Assembly (NCBI RefSeq): GCF_028288205.1
Contig: NZ_JAQBOD010000031.1
Location: forward strand, 140,961 to 204,960
Source of the DNA: Mucilaginibacter sp.
Lineage (GTDB): Bacteria > Bacteroidota > Bacteroidia > Sphingobacteriales > Sphingobacteriaceae
Direction: 5' to 3'
DNA: 64,000 bases
Numbering within the stretch: position 1 is the stretch's first letter; each line of letters opens with the position of its first letter. Positions 27,140-35,475 of the stretch are shown here, piece after piece. The notes under the pieces are model-generated. The model was not told the origin of the DNA and did no database searches. It was given only the letters and a program-made list of their open reading frames with translations. The translations under genes were made by a program, and so were the position numbers.

Positions 27140-27464
27140 AATCTGTTTTTAGACTGTTTAAAATAGGTTATTAAAAAACTGAACAGGTACAGAAAAACTA
27201 CAACTGGAATTAGTAATTGTTTGACGCACAATTATTAATTTAAAGTTATTTATATGAGAATATATAACCAAGGGGTAAATGATAATAATTAATAGCTGAA
27301 ATTAAAAGTGGCCGGAAACAGCCATTGGATGTGGTATATTTTTCCGCAAATACAAGGTCTCGGCTTTAGCTAGACATCGAAATATTATATCTCGATCAGA
27401 CTTTGTCAATAACGTCGTTAAATACGTTTGAGCGCTATTACCGCAGCGACAAAAATTCCAAACA
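27140..27464. other. Intergenic, end of the AT-rich region
   Basis: 325 bases holding the promoter side of the leftward acyltransferase gene. Base composition changes from AT-rich to more balanced within it. A leftward open frame (27302-27496) has no start context or similarity I can support. I see no attachment-site repeat or tRNA at this border. Confidence 0.45.
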
Positions 27465-27632
27465 ATGTTGACTGTGGCTAATTTTAAATTTTTCAAACAT
27501 ATCCCTTCTGCCGGGGTTACATTTAGTAAGAGCGCTGCGCTTGTTTTTCCTACTGATTTAGACTGCCTTATTCACCAGGCCGCCGTTAAACCATGGCGCC
27601 ATTACCTTTACACATATGTCAGGAATCAATAA
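27465..27632 (+). CDS. Candidate 55-residue leader-like protein before SSB
   Basis: A short open frame with an ATG start that overlaps the first 17 bases of the SSB gene in another frame. The product is basic and has varied, plausible composition (for example KHIPSAGVTFSKSAALVFPT, then KPWRHYLYTYVRNQ at the end). Its overlap would allow translational coupling to SSB. I do not recognise it. It could be a chance frame or a decayed gene. Confidence 0.3.
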   Translation: MLTVANFKFFKHIPSAGVTFSKSAALVFPTDLDCLIHQAAVKPWRHYLYTYVRNQ

Positions 27633-28005
27633 AGTTATTTTAGTAGGCCATCTGGGTAAGGACCCGGATCTGAGAGTTCTTGAAGGCAATGTCCCCGTTG
27701 TAAGTTTTCCCTTAGCCACAAGCGAATTCATCAATAAAAATGGTATGAAAGAAGAACAAACCGAATGGCATAATATTGTGGCGTGGCGCGGGCTTGCGGA
27801 GGCAGCTGCGAAAATATTGCGGAAAGGGAAACTCATCTACCTTGAAGGGAAGTGCCGTACACGTTCCTTCGAAGACAAAAATGGCATCAAACGTTATACG
27901 ACAGAGATCGTGACGGATTCTTTTACGATATTGGGCAGGGGCAGTGATTTTGATGAAGAAACCTGGCCGTTAAAACCTGTGCCACTCTATAAGGCGAACC
28001 CTTAA
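27616..28005 (+). CDS. ssb: Single-stranded DNA-binding protein (short paralogue)
   Basis: A 129-residue SSB with one OB fold: MSGINKVILVGHLGKDPDLR at the start, EWHNIVAWRGLAEAAAKILRKGKLIYLEGK in the middle and YTTEIVTDSFTILG at the end of the fold. These are classic SSB motifs. The protein ends about 20 residues after the fold and lacks the acidic DDDIPF-type tip that recruits partner proteins in housekeeping SSBs. It is therefore probably an accessory copy. It stands alone on the plus strand, and its stop codon overlaps that of the convergent FHA gene. Confidence 0.9.
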   Translation: MSGINKVILVGHLGKDPDLRVLEGNVPVVSFPLATSEFINKNGMKEEQTEWHNIVAWRGLAEAAAKILRKGKLIYLEGKCRTRSFEDKNGIKRYTTEIVTDSFTILGRGSDFDEETWPLKPVPLYKANP

Positions 28006-28784
28006 TTGTTAACCTTGTAACTAAACTCTACCACTGCCGATTCTCCTAAAATTATCTGATCACCATCGGCCAACTGATGCCCGATATGCATTGAATTAAG
28101 CTTGATCAAATTTTCATTATTAGTTGAACGTATTTTTATTTTATTTCCCGGGGGGATGCCGCCCTCGTCTGCAAAGATCATAAAACAGCCTTTTTCATTG
28201 TTCCATTCTATATGGGCATGTTGCCGGCTAATATATTTGTTAGGCTCTTTATCGCTATCGCCAGGAAATGCCAGTTGATTATGTCTGAAAAACCCCTCAT
28301 CAACCTGCACCCGCTTTTCCCGGCCTATGTTAATAATCCCATCATTTGAGGTGATATGATATTCTTCTTTTTCTGCCTCTCCGGCAAGCACCCTGATATA
28401 TCCTTCACCCTGCTTTTGTATGGTATGATCCTTTGTTTGAATAAAGATGGCAGCATCCAGACCGTTCAGTCTAATTGCTTCCGGCGGAAACTCCGATTTG
28501 AAAGTTAAGTCAAGGGTCCAATTTGCGGGAAGATCCAGGGCGAAATCATCAGCAATTCGTTGAATCTCCTGTTTAAATTTATCTTGTTCATCAAGGTAAA
28601 CAGCGGCTTCGTATATATGTTTGTCAGCCACATTTTCTAATATATAAAAATTTATGCCTTTGATATTGCGCCCTTCGCCACCTTCGGCCTTTTGTAATTG
28701 CTCTTTAACAGCTTGCAGGAATGTGTTGCGTAAACTTTTTACGTCATTAGATCTGCTATCGCCTTTATTAAATAAGTTAAACAT
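28002..28784 (-). CDS. FHA-domain protein (FhaA-like)
   Basis: A 260-residue cytoplasmic protein. Residues 1-150 resemble the N-terminal domain of actinobacterial FhaA (LRNTFLQAVKEQLQKAEGG, later EAAVYLDEQDKFKQEIQRIADDFALDLPANW). A C-terminal FHA domain follows, with INIGREKRVQ, YISRQHAHIEWN (the Ser-Arg-x-x-H core) and a final DGDQIILGESAVVEF. FHA domains bind phosphothreonine peptides. It is the last gene of the kinase/phosphatase/RodA-PBP operon, 9 bases after the fusion gene, and probably reads phosphorylation by the kinase to guide cell-wall synthesis. It has no membrane segment. Confidence 0.88.
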   Translation of the reverse strand: MFNLFNKGDSRSNDVKSLRNTFLQAVKEQLQKAEGGEGRNIKGINFYILENVADKHIYEAAVYLDEQDKFKQEIQRIADDFALDLPANWTLDLTFKSEFPPEAIRLNGLDAAIFIQTKDHTIQKQGEGYIRVLAGEAEKEEYHITSNDGIINIGREKRVQVDEGFFRHNQLAFPGDSDKEPNKYISRQHAHIEWNNEKGCFMIFADEGGIPPGNKIKIRSTNNENLIKLNSMHIGHQLADGDQIILGESAVVEFSYKVNN

Positions 28785-28793
28785 AATAATTTC

Positions 28794-31700
28794 TTAATTT
28801 GAACTTGATTCCGTTTCTTTTGGTTGGGTGGCCATACTTTTTATATATCCTTTTTTTAATAAAAAAGGAATAACATGCCGGCCGGCAAGCCTTACAGCAT
28901 CTGCCGACCCTTTGGTTGATTCTATCCGTATACAAACCACGATATTCCCCGTGCCATTCGCTGTTGGAGCAAAAAAAACATACCAGCCGTCATTTATACT
29001 TTGCTGCTTCCATATACGCTCTGGTGTACCGGTTTTACCGGCCACGCTTATTCCTAATATCGGCACCTTTGGTGCACTTTGCTCAATCATATATTGAGTA
29101 ATCAGGGTGGTGTATCGCGGCTCATCAGCCAATTTTATGCTCTGTTTAACAGGCTGTTTAGCATCACTTATTTTTAAAACAAAGCGGTTAGCAACCAACT
29201 GCCCATTATTAGCCACCCCCGATACTAATCTTGCAACCGCGGCGGGTGTTGCAATTAGCTCACCTTGTCCCCATGCCATACCCGAAATGCCTTTGGCCCT
29301 TGTGTGCCTTATATTATTCGGATCATATTTTGGTTTTGTATTAAACTCTGTTTTGCGCCATAAGTCACGCCATTTTTCTTCCTGTGTTGTATTGTCAGGT
29401 TGCTTATTATAGAAGTAGCCACCTACGCCGTGCAAAAACATGCCTGTTTTTAAATAAAGGGTTGCCATATCTTCCTGCAGGTGTTCCTGATTTGCCAGCT
29501 TTATAAAATACACATTGTTTGATTTAGCTACCGCTCTTTCCAATGTGATTACACCTGTTTCATCGGGTTCAACTCCTTTCGTACGGATACGTTCATACGT
29601 ACTTACAGTAAATTTTTTATTGGCAGCTTCTAAGCCCAACTTGTTAAATGCAGCCATTGTAGTAAGTACTTTTGCTGTGGATCCTGGTTGAGTGGCATAA
29701 GTAAAGCCAAGATCGCTGGTGGTTACCCATTGTGATAATTTGTTCTGTTCATTAACCGGCATAGTAAGCTGATCCCAGTTATGAACAGGAGGTAAAGGGT
29801 ATACAGCCGAAGCTAAAACATCGCCCGTGGACGGCTGTATAATTACTACCGATACCCGGTTATCATTCAGGGAAGTGTCACTGGCTATTGATTTTTGTAT
29901 GTTTGTTTGCAGTTGGGCATCCATGGTTAACTGCACATCACGGTTACCTTGTTTAAATACATCTACCGCCGTGCTATTTATGCCGGCGATAAGTAACGGG
30001 GCCAGGGCGCTATAATCTTTTTTGCTAACTGTCATTTCTTTTATGCCGCGGGGTAAAAATCTGTCTTCTTGGTAACGACTGGCGTGGGTATTGTAATTGG
30101 TTATGGGCATTTTAAAACCGCGCAATTCTGCAGCGTGCTCATACTCGGCAAAATAGCCGTTTGTACTACCGTTAAATACTGCCGTATTAGCATCACCTAC
30201 CCAAAAAAACATTTGTTCTTCAAACGGATAATAACGGGTGAGGCGCTTGTGCATAGCCGAATCCAGGTTATAACCCTGCAGGCCGGATGCATTTAATAAA
30301 TTTCGTTGCTTTTTGATAAGATCAGCATTACTGGTTGCCAATATGCGGCCATCCCGGTCATACAGTGTTCCGGCCTGTAACTTATTCATTAAAATTGTGA
30401 TACGCGGGTTATAGCTAAACATACGGGCGCCGCTTTTATCAGCCACTAATGATGGTTTAACCACCCATTTGGCATTATCAAACAAATAGCGGGATATATT
30501 AACGGTTAACAATAAAATGCCAATACAAGCCATTATTAAAGCAGGAACAAGATTTCTATCCTGTTGCTTGGTAATAAAGCTCATTTGCACAGGCGTACCT
30601 TTTATAGTGGAGGCAGAAAGTAAAAAACCCGCCGCTATAAAGTTAGCTACCAACGACGACCCGCCATAACTTTCAAACGGGAGGGAAACGCCCGATAGGG
30701 GCAGGGCACCTGTAGAGCCGCCCGCTATCAGCAAGAATTGCACAAAGGTACAAACGCCCACACCGGCACATAAATAAAACAGGAACGGCGTGCCCGTTTT
30801 CCGCCCGATAATGATGGCTCTGTGTAAATATAACAGGAACAGCATAAATATGCATACAATACCCGTCCAGCCAAATTCTTCGCCAATGGAGGGCAGGATC
30901 ATATCGGTATGCGCTTCGGGTATTGTTTTGGCAAAGCCCTGGCCAATACCCTGCCCGGTTACACCACCGCTCGACATGGCCCATAGCCCGTTGGCTACCT
31001 GGTCGCCGCCGTACACCTCGTTGTCCCAGGCATCCTGCCAAATAGCTTTACGGTCCACCAAACGTTGTACCGGCCCCGGAATAAGTTTATCCAGGTGCGG
31101 TATTTTATCAATGGTTAAAAATCCGGCAATAATCACCAGGGCCATTATAGCCGATTCGCTTAATTGTTTGCGTTTAAATAAAGTTACCACCAGTAACATG
31201 GCTACAGTTAGTGCTGCCGAAATCCAAATATTTTTAAATATCCACGTGATGAGCACATAAAACACTACCGCTATAGCCATAAATGTAAAATCGCCACGCG
31301 AAAAAGAGAAAAGGATAATAAACGTAAAACAGATTACTATGGCTGGTCCCAGATCGCCCAACATCAGGAACAGGAACAGCGTAATACCAACTGCAATAAG
31401 CGCAACCGAAAAGAATGACCATCTTTTTTCCCAAGTTGCATATTCACTGATAAATTTTTCATTAATGGAAAAAAAACCTGCTAAAAATATTATAACCAGG
31501 TATTTAACTATTTCGCTGGGCTGAAAACCAAATAAATTTACCTTTACTCCGCTTCCCTCAGGGCCCGAACCAAAACGTATAGTTAACATCAGTAAAATGA
31601 TGGCAATAATGATCCATGGCCAGCCGTTGGCGGCTTTACGGTTATTTTTAAACAGCAATAAGCGGTATAGGGTAGAGTCGACTGTGAAACGCCGCAGGTT

Positions 31701-32885
31701 AAACAGCATCATAACTATCATTCCAATAAAGCCCATCACCAAATAAACCAGCGAATCTTTTGCCAAAAAGCGATCGCGCAAAGGATCTTGTAAACTTAAA
31801 AGTGTTAAAAAGGATAGCCCCGTTAGTATCATGATAAAGGGCAGTATCAGTTGATCGGCTGAAGGAAATTTCCAGCTGAACAGCAGGTGGGTAATAAAAA
31901 AAAGGGATAAAAAGCTAACGGCAATTATCCAGAACCATAAATTAAACTCGGCCGGCATGCGTATGATTAATGATCTTTCTTTTTTCAGGATATTAAAATC
32001 GCGGGTAGATAATAGTCTTATAGTATGTGGTGACTGATAGAAGTTAAAAACTTCGTTATTATCTAAATTATCGGTGCCTAATGACCGCCCGAACTGGTAA
32101 CCCGGCTGCAGGGGCAAAACACTGAATGCTTTATTGGCCGGCAAATTTTTAAAAGTATATTGTCCCTGATCATCTGTACGAGCAAATGCTGTTAACGATT
32201 GAAGGTGCAATTGCCCGTTCTGACCGAATACAAATACCTTTTTATAGCCGGGGCCATTCTCTGCTTTAGTTTTAACCTGGCTGGTTTCTTCATCATTATA
32301 AGTGCTATCCTGTGGTAAGATCATTTGCAGGCGCACCAATATACCTGTTACCGGAACTTTTATTTTAAATACAGTACCTGATATAGAGCTACCAGACAAA
32401 CCAACATCAGTAACAGAAGGCAATACCGGCGGATGTGTCTTTTCCTGCACAAAACGCAGGGAGTCCTCACCAGTATAACCTAATAATGACCGGGATACAA
32501 TTACCCTGTCGCTGAAGGATTTACCTCCCTTGGTCATTGCTTCATCTGCGTCAACGTTATATTTCCGCTTGTTTAACTCGCCTATATTTTCAAACTTACC
32601 TGCAGCAGAGGTTGTGCGCTCACTAATTACACTTTGAATCAGGTCTATGTCGCGCCTGTCTTCAAAGTAATAGCCTTTTACTAACAGCGACCAGATATGT
32701 TTCGCAGGCGCTTGGGCGTTAAGGTTTACCATAGTGCCATCCTGCAGGCGTTTATCTACATCAATAAAATTTCGCTGTTCTAAATAAAATAAGCGCAAAA
32801 AAAGTAGGCCTAATACCAGCGCTATGACTAATAAAAACAGGCGCTCCTTTTTTCTGCCGGCTGGTAATGCTATTTTTTGTTCCAT
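28794..32885 (-). CDS. RodA (SEDS) - penicillin-binding transpeptidase fusion
   Basis: A 1363-residue inner-membrane protein joining both halves of a peptidoglycan synthase. There is a first helix at about 16-33 and then an extracytoplasmic region to about 310 that includes a carboxypeptidase-regulatory-like block (TDDQGQYTFKNLPANKAFSVLP). A SEDS glycosyltransferase domain spans about 315-760, with HTDMILPSIGEEFGW carrying the likely catalytic Asp661 and with LPFESYGGSSLV. A further helix lies at about 780-800. The transpeptidase domain then has SxxK at Ser1069-Lys1072, SxN at Ser1122-Asn1124 and KTG at 1284-1286, so it looks active. RodA and PBP2 are usually separate genes. It overlaps the PP2C gene by 16 bases, implying coupled translation. 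Confidence 0.93.
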   Translation of the reverse strand: MEQKIALPAGRKKERLFLLVIALVLGLLFLRLFYLEQRNFIDVDKRLQDGTMVNLNAQAPAKHIWSLLVKGYYFEDRRDIDLIQSVISERTTSAAGKFENIGELNKRKYNVDADEAMTKGGKSFSDRVIVSRSLLGYTGEDSLRFVQEKTHPPVLPSVTDVGLSGSSISGTVFKIKVPVTGILVRLQMILPQDSTYNDEETSQVKTKAENGPGYKKVFVFGQNGQLHLQSLTAFARTDDQGQYTFKNLPANKAFSVLPLQPGYQFGRSLGTDNLDNNEVFNFYQSPHTIRLLSTRDFNILKKERSLIIRMPAEFNLWFWIIAVSFLSLFFITHLLFSWKFPSADQLILPFIMILTGLSFLTLLSLQDPLRDRFLAKDSLVYLVMGFIGMIVMMLFNLRRFTVDSTLYRLLLFKNNRKAANGWPWIIIAIILLMLTIRFGSGPEGSGVKVNLFGFQPSEIVKYLVIIFLAGFFSINEKFISEYATWEKRWSFFSVALIAVGITLFLFLMLGDLGPAIVICFTFIILFSFSRGDFTFMAIAVVFYVLITWIFKNIWISAALTVAMLLVVTLFKRKQLSESAIMALVIIAGFLTIDKIPHLDKLIPGPVQRLVDRKAIWQDAWDNEVYGGDQVANGLWAMSSGGVTGQGIGQGFAKTIPEAHTDMILPSIGEEFGWTGIVCIFMLFLLYLHRAIIIGRKTGTPFLFYLCAGVGVCTFVQFLLIAGGSTGALPLSGVSLPFESYGGSSLVANFIAAGFLLSASTIKGTPVQMSFITKQQDRNLVPALIMACIGILLLTVNISRYLFDNAKWVVKPSLVADKSGARMFSYNPRITILMNKLQAGTLYDRDGRILATSNADLIKKQRNLLNASGLQGYNLDSAMHKRLTRYYPFEEQMFFWVGDANTAVFNGSTNGYFAEYEHAAELRGFKMPITNYNTHASRYQEDRFLPRGIKEMTVSKKDYSALAPLLIAGINSTAVDVFKQGNRDVQLTMDAQLQTNIQKSIASDTSLNDNRVSVVIIQPSTGDVLASAVYPLPPVHNWDQLTMPVNEQNKLSQWVTTSDLGFTYATQPGSTAKVLTTMAAFNKLGLEAANKKFTVSTYERIRTKGVEPDETGVITLERAVAKSNNVYFIKLANQEHLQEDMATLYLKTGMFLHGVGGYFYNKQPDNTTQEEKWRDLWRKTEFNTKPKYDPNNIRHTRAKGISGMAWGQGELIATPAAVARLVSGVANNGQLVANRFVLKISDAKQPVKQSIKLADEPRYTTLITQYMIEQSAPKVPILGISVAGKTGTPERIWKQQSINDGWYVFFAPTANGTGNIVVCIRIESTKGSADAVRLAGRHVIPFLLKKGYIKSMATQPKETESSSN

Positions 32886-34324
32886 ACCTTTCGCTTTCCA
32901 GTAACCGGCAATGAGTCGTCTTTAAAGCGGACGGCAGTTACCTTACCATTAATGTACTTTTGATCCGGTATAACAAATACATTTTCAAGCGCAGCCATAC
33001 AATTAATGAACCGCATGTTTTTTAATGACAACGAGGTATTAAAGGCTAATACCCCAATATTAAAGTTATTGATTACCAAGCTATCCAATACCATGCTTTT
33101 GCATCGCGCGGCCAGGTTAAACGCAGCGCCTTTATAGTCCGGGTCGCTTTTCAATTCTACTTTTCCGTTGGCTTTAAGTAAAAGGCTGTCTTTGTTAACC
33201 TGGATAGCCCGGCTAATAAGTATAGGCATTTTGTAGGCGGTATCTTCAATAATTACTATATATCCTTTTGCATGGTCAATAGCATTCTGCAATTTAATTT
33301 CCTGGCTGTTGCGCTTTTTTGCAACCTTGAAAACAGCCTTTGGCGGCAGCGTATTTTTCTCATTTGTTTGTTGCACATATAACCAAATACTTGTAACCAA
33401 AAAGATCAGCATCAGTATAGTTAACATGGTAATAAGGCCAGTTGTTTTTTTGCCAACTGGTGCAGGCTGCAGGGTTATCGGTTTATCCTGAACTTGTTCA
33501 GTTGTGGTAGGGCCAGCTTTTTCATCTTTTTTTTTAGTGATAGCTACGGGCATTGTAACATCATGAATTAATGACTGCTTATTGTTTTGTACCAGTACAA
33601 CTGTTATATTATCTCTCCCGCCGTGGTTATTAGCCGTATTTATCAGCTCTTGGCATTTATCTTTTAATGAATTATTTTTAGTTATTATAGTTGTGATTTC
33701 TGCCTTCCCTACCATATCTGTTAACCCATCGCTGCAAAGCAAAATTATATCGCCGGGTAAAAAAGGAGATTGGCCCGTTTCTGCATAATCAACGTCATGA
33801 GTTAACATCGCTTCGAAACCTAACGCTTTATTAATCTCGTTGCGCTTTGGGTGGGTCATTGCTGTTTGTTCATCGATTCTGCCGGAATCTTCCAAATAGC
33901 CAACAAAAGACTGATCATGCGAAATTTTAACCAGTGAGCCATCGCGCAGTAAATACAGGCGGGTATCACCAACGTGGACATAATAAAACTGGTTGTTTTC
34001 AATATCAGCTAAAGCAAGTGTGGCCACACAGGCCATGCTATTATGTTCCTTAACCTGTATCTTCTCTGTTAGTATTTTTTCATTTGCCTGATTAAAGCAG
34101 TCAATCAGCATTGGGATAATTTCTTCTGAGGGTTTCTCGAGTCTTTGTAAAATAGCTTCTTTGGCAAACAAAGCAGCAATTTCGCCGCCCGAATAGCCGC
34201 CTACGCCATCTATTACACCCGCTATAATAAACCTGTTGTTTGCATGCCGTTGTGCAATAAAGGTGTCTTCATTATTTTCCCGTTCCTTGCCGGTATCGGT
34301 TAGCCCGAAAAACTGGTCATCCAT
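32870..34324 (-). CDS. PP2C-type Ser/Thr phosphatase with extracytoplasmic beta-helix-like domain
   Basis: A 484-residue membrane phosphatase, PstP-like. The cytoplasmic PP2C domain (about 1-245) has the metal-binding motifs DGVGGYSGGE (Asp39), LLCSDGLTDMV (Asp199) and GGRDNITVVLV (Asp238). One membrane helix is at about 295-317. The outer part (318-484) looks like short beta-helix rungs (AFNLAARCKSMVLDSLVINNFNIGVLAFNTSLSLKNMRFINC), similar in style to parallel beta-helix proteins. It would remove phosphate from targets of the adjacent kinase. The ATG at 34324 is preferred to an upstream in-frame TTG. The next gene overlaps its end. Confidence 0.9.
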   Translation of the reverse strand: MDDQFFGLTDTGKERENNEDTFIAQRHANNRFIIAGVIDGVGGYSGGEIAALFAKEAILQRLEKPSEEIIPMLIDCFNQANEKILTEKIQVKEHNSMACVATLALADIENNQFYYVHVGDTRLYLLRDGSLVKISHDQSFVGYLEDSGRIDEQTAMTHPKRNEINKALGFEAMLTHDVDYAETGQSPFLPGDIILLCSDGLTDMVGKAEITTIITKNNSLKDKCQELINTANNHGGRDNITVVLVQNNKQSLIHDVTMPVAITKKKDEKAGPTTTEQVQDKPITLQPAPVGKKTTGLITMLTILMLIFLVTSIWLYVQQTNEKNTLPPKAVFKVAKKRNSQEIKLQNAIDHAKGYIVIIEDTAYKMPILISRAIQVNKDSLLLKANGKVELKSDPDYKGAAFNLAARCKSMVLDSLVINNFNIGVLAFNTSLSLKNMRFINCMAALENVFVIPDQKYINGKVTAVRFKDDSLPVTGKRKVWNKK

Positions 34325-34419
34325 TAGTTTTGCCTGAGTTTTTAATATCAAAAAAATGAATAATGAATAACAAGGTCACGATAACTAATAAACTTGCTGA
34401 TAAAACCTGCGACATATGC

Positions 34420-35370
34420 TTATGATTTAAATAGGTTAACGCCAACAATACCGTTCAATAATATTCTTGAATTTACAGGCAATTCTACCCATGAAGGCGA
34501 ATTAACATCGCTTTTAATTACTTCTTTCTCATTTAAAATAGTACGTTCGCCGTATGATGCCAGGTAAAATTTGCCATCCGATTTGTTGTACCTGATCTGC
34601 AGGTGAGGCGAGTTTACCCATTCGGTTGGTATTTTAAAGATATTTGAATCTTCGCGGCTTTCTTCTTCCCCCGAAACTATAATTTCATCATCATTCATTA
34701 TATATTCCACCTTTTTTCCGGCAAACTGCTTTTCGGGCAAAATAGTTTCAAAACGCGCGAATATTTTTTTGCCTATGCCATCCAAACCCTGTTCATTAAA
34801 TTCCAGATCTTCTATATAAGGCAATTCATAATAACCTTCGCTGTAATAATTAAAACCCTTTAACAACTCCTGGCTCACATCAAAGGTTTGTGCAATGCCG
34901 GTTTGCCGCGGAATAAAAGTAACCCTTAGATTTTCTTCCTTTTTTGCGCCCCCCGGCAATAGTTTACCAATAAATCCGATATCGCCGCTGGCATAATCAG
35001 GGTGCGATACTAACCTGAATACCCATTTTGAACTTGATGGCATTACTGTTTTACCGCTTAAACGATATTGCTTTAATAATTCATAGAATTTTTTGACTGT
35101 TTCGTTAACAATAAGGCCAAAAAGGCCTTGTTTATTATTCATAAATTCCTGGTAATCTTCAGGATTAAAACTTATAATGTATTCATGATAAAAAACTATA
35201 CGATCGGCAAAAGACAGCTCACGAATGGAATCGTTAAACTTAGCTATTACGTAATTATAAACATTATCAGGCGTAAGTGCTTGTTGATTTTTAGATTTGG
35301 AGGTATTTTCATTAGTTAAAAACCAATCTTGTATACCCATACGCTGCCAAATAGTAGTTTTTGAATCCAT
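34420..35370 (-). CDS. FHA-like signalling protein, partly recognised
   Basis: A 316-residue cytoplasmic protein. The C-terminal 70 residues look like a degenerate FHA domain (HLQIRYNKSDGKFYLASYGERTILNEKEV, then a final LPVNSRILLNGIVGVNLF). The R-x-x-S-R-x-H core is not intact. The N-terminal and middle parts (FNDSIRELSFADRIVFYHEYIISFNPEDY and WVFRLVSHPDY) match no family I can name. It lies between the kinase and phosphatase genes with gaps of 105 and 95 bases on the same strand. A role as a phospho-dependent or structural adaptor is inferred from that position. Confidence 0.6.
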   Translation of the reverse strand: MDSKTTIWQRMGIQDWFLTNENTSKSKNQQALTPDNVYNYVIAKFNDSIRELSFADRIVFYHEYIISFNPEDYQEFMNNKQGLFGLIVNETVKKFYELLKQYRLSGKTVMPSSSKWVFRLVSHPDYASGDIGFIGKLLPGGAKKEENLRVTFIPRQTGIAQTFDVSQELLKGFNYYSEGYYELPYIEDLEFNEQGLDGIGKKIFARFETILPEKQFAGKKVEYIMNDDEIIVSGEEESREDSNIFKIPTEWVNSPHLQIRYNKSDGKFYLASYGERTILNEKEVIKSDVNSPSWVELPVNSRILLNGIVGVNLFKS

Positions 35371-35475
35371 GTAAATATATAATTCTGATTAGACTATAAC
35401 CGCCAAATAAACAGTGCATTACACTGAGATGTTTTGATGGGTGCCTATTATAATAATGAGTTAATTTTTAATTTA

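Noticed and set aside
3864..27464. EPS region as an integrated mobile element
   Set aside because: No integrase, transposase, tRNA or direct repeat was found at either border, so composition alone does not support a mobile element call.
27302..27496. Leftward 64-residue frame between the acyltransferase and SSB genes
   Set aside because: It has no family resemblance, partner gene or clear start context, and it overlaps the more plausible rightward short frame before SSB.
30673..31434. Frames on both strands inside the RodA-PBP fusion gene
   Set aside because: They are frames other than the conserved SEDS frame; I looked here for a break between RodA and PBP and saw none.
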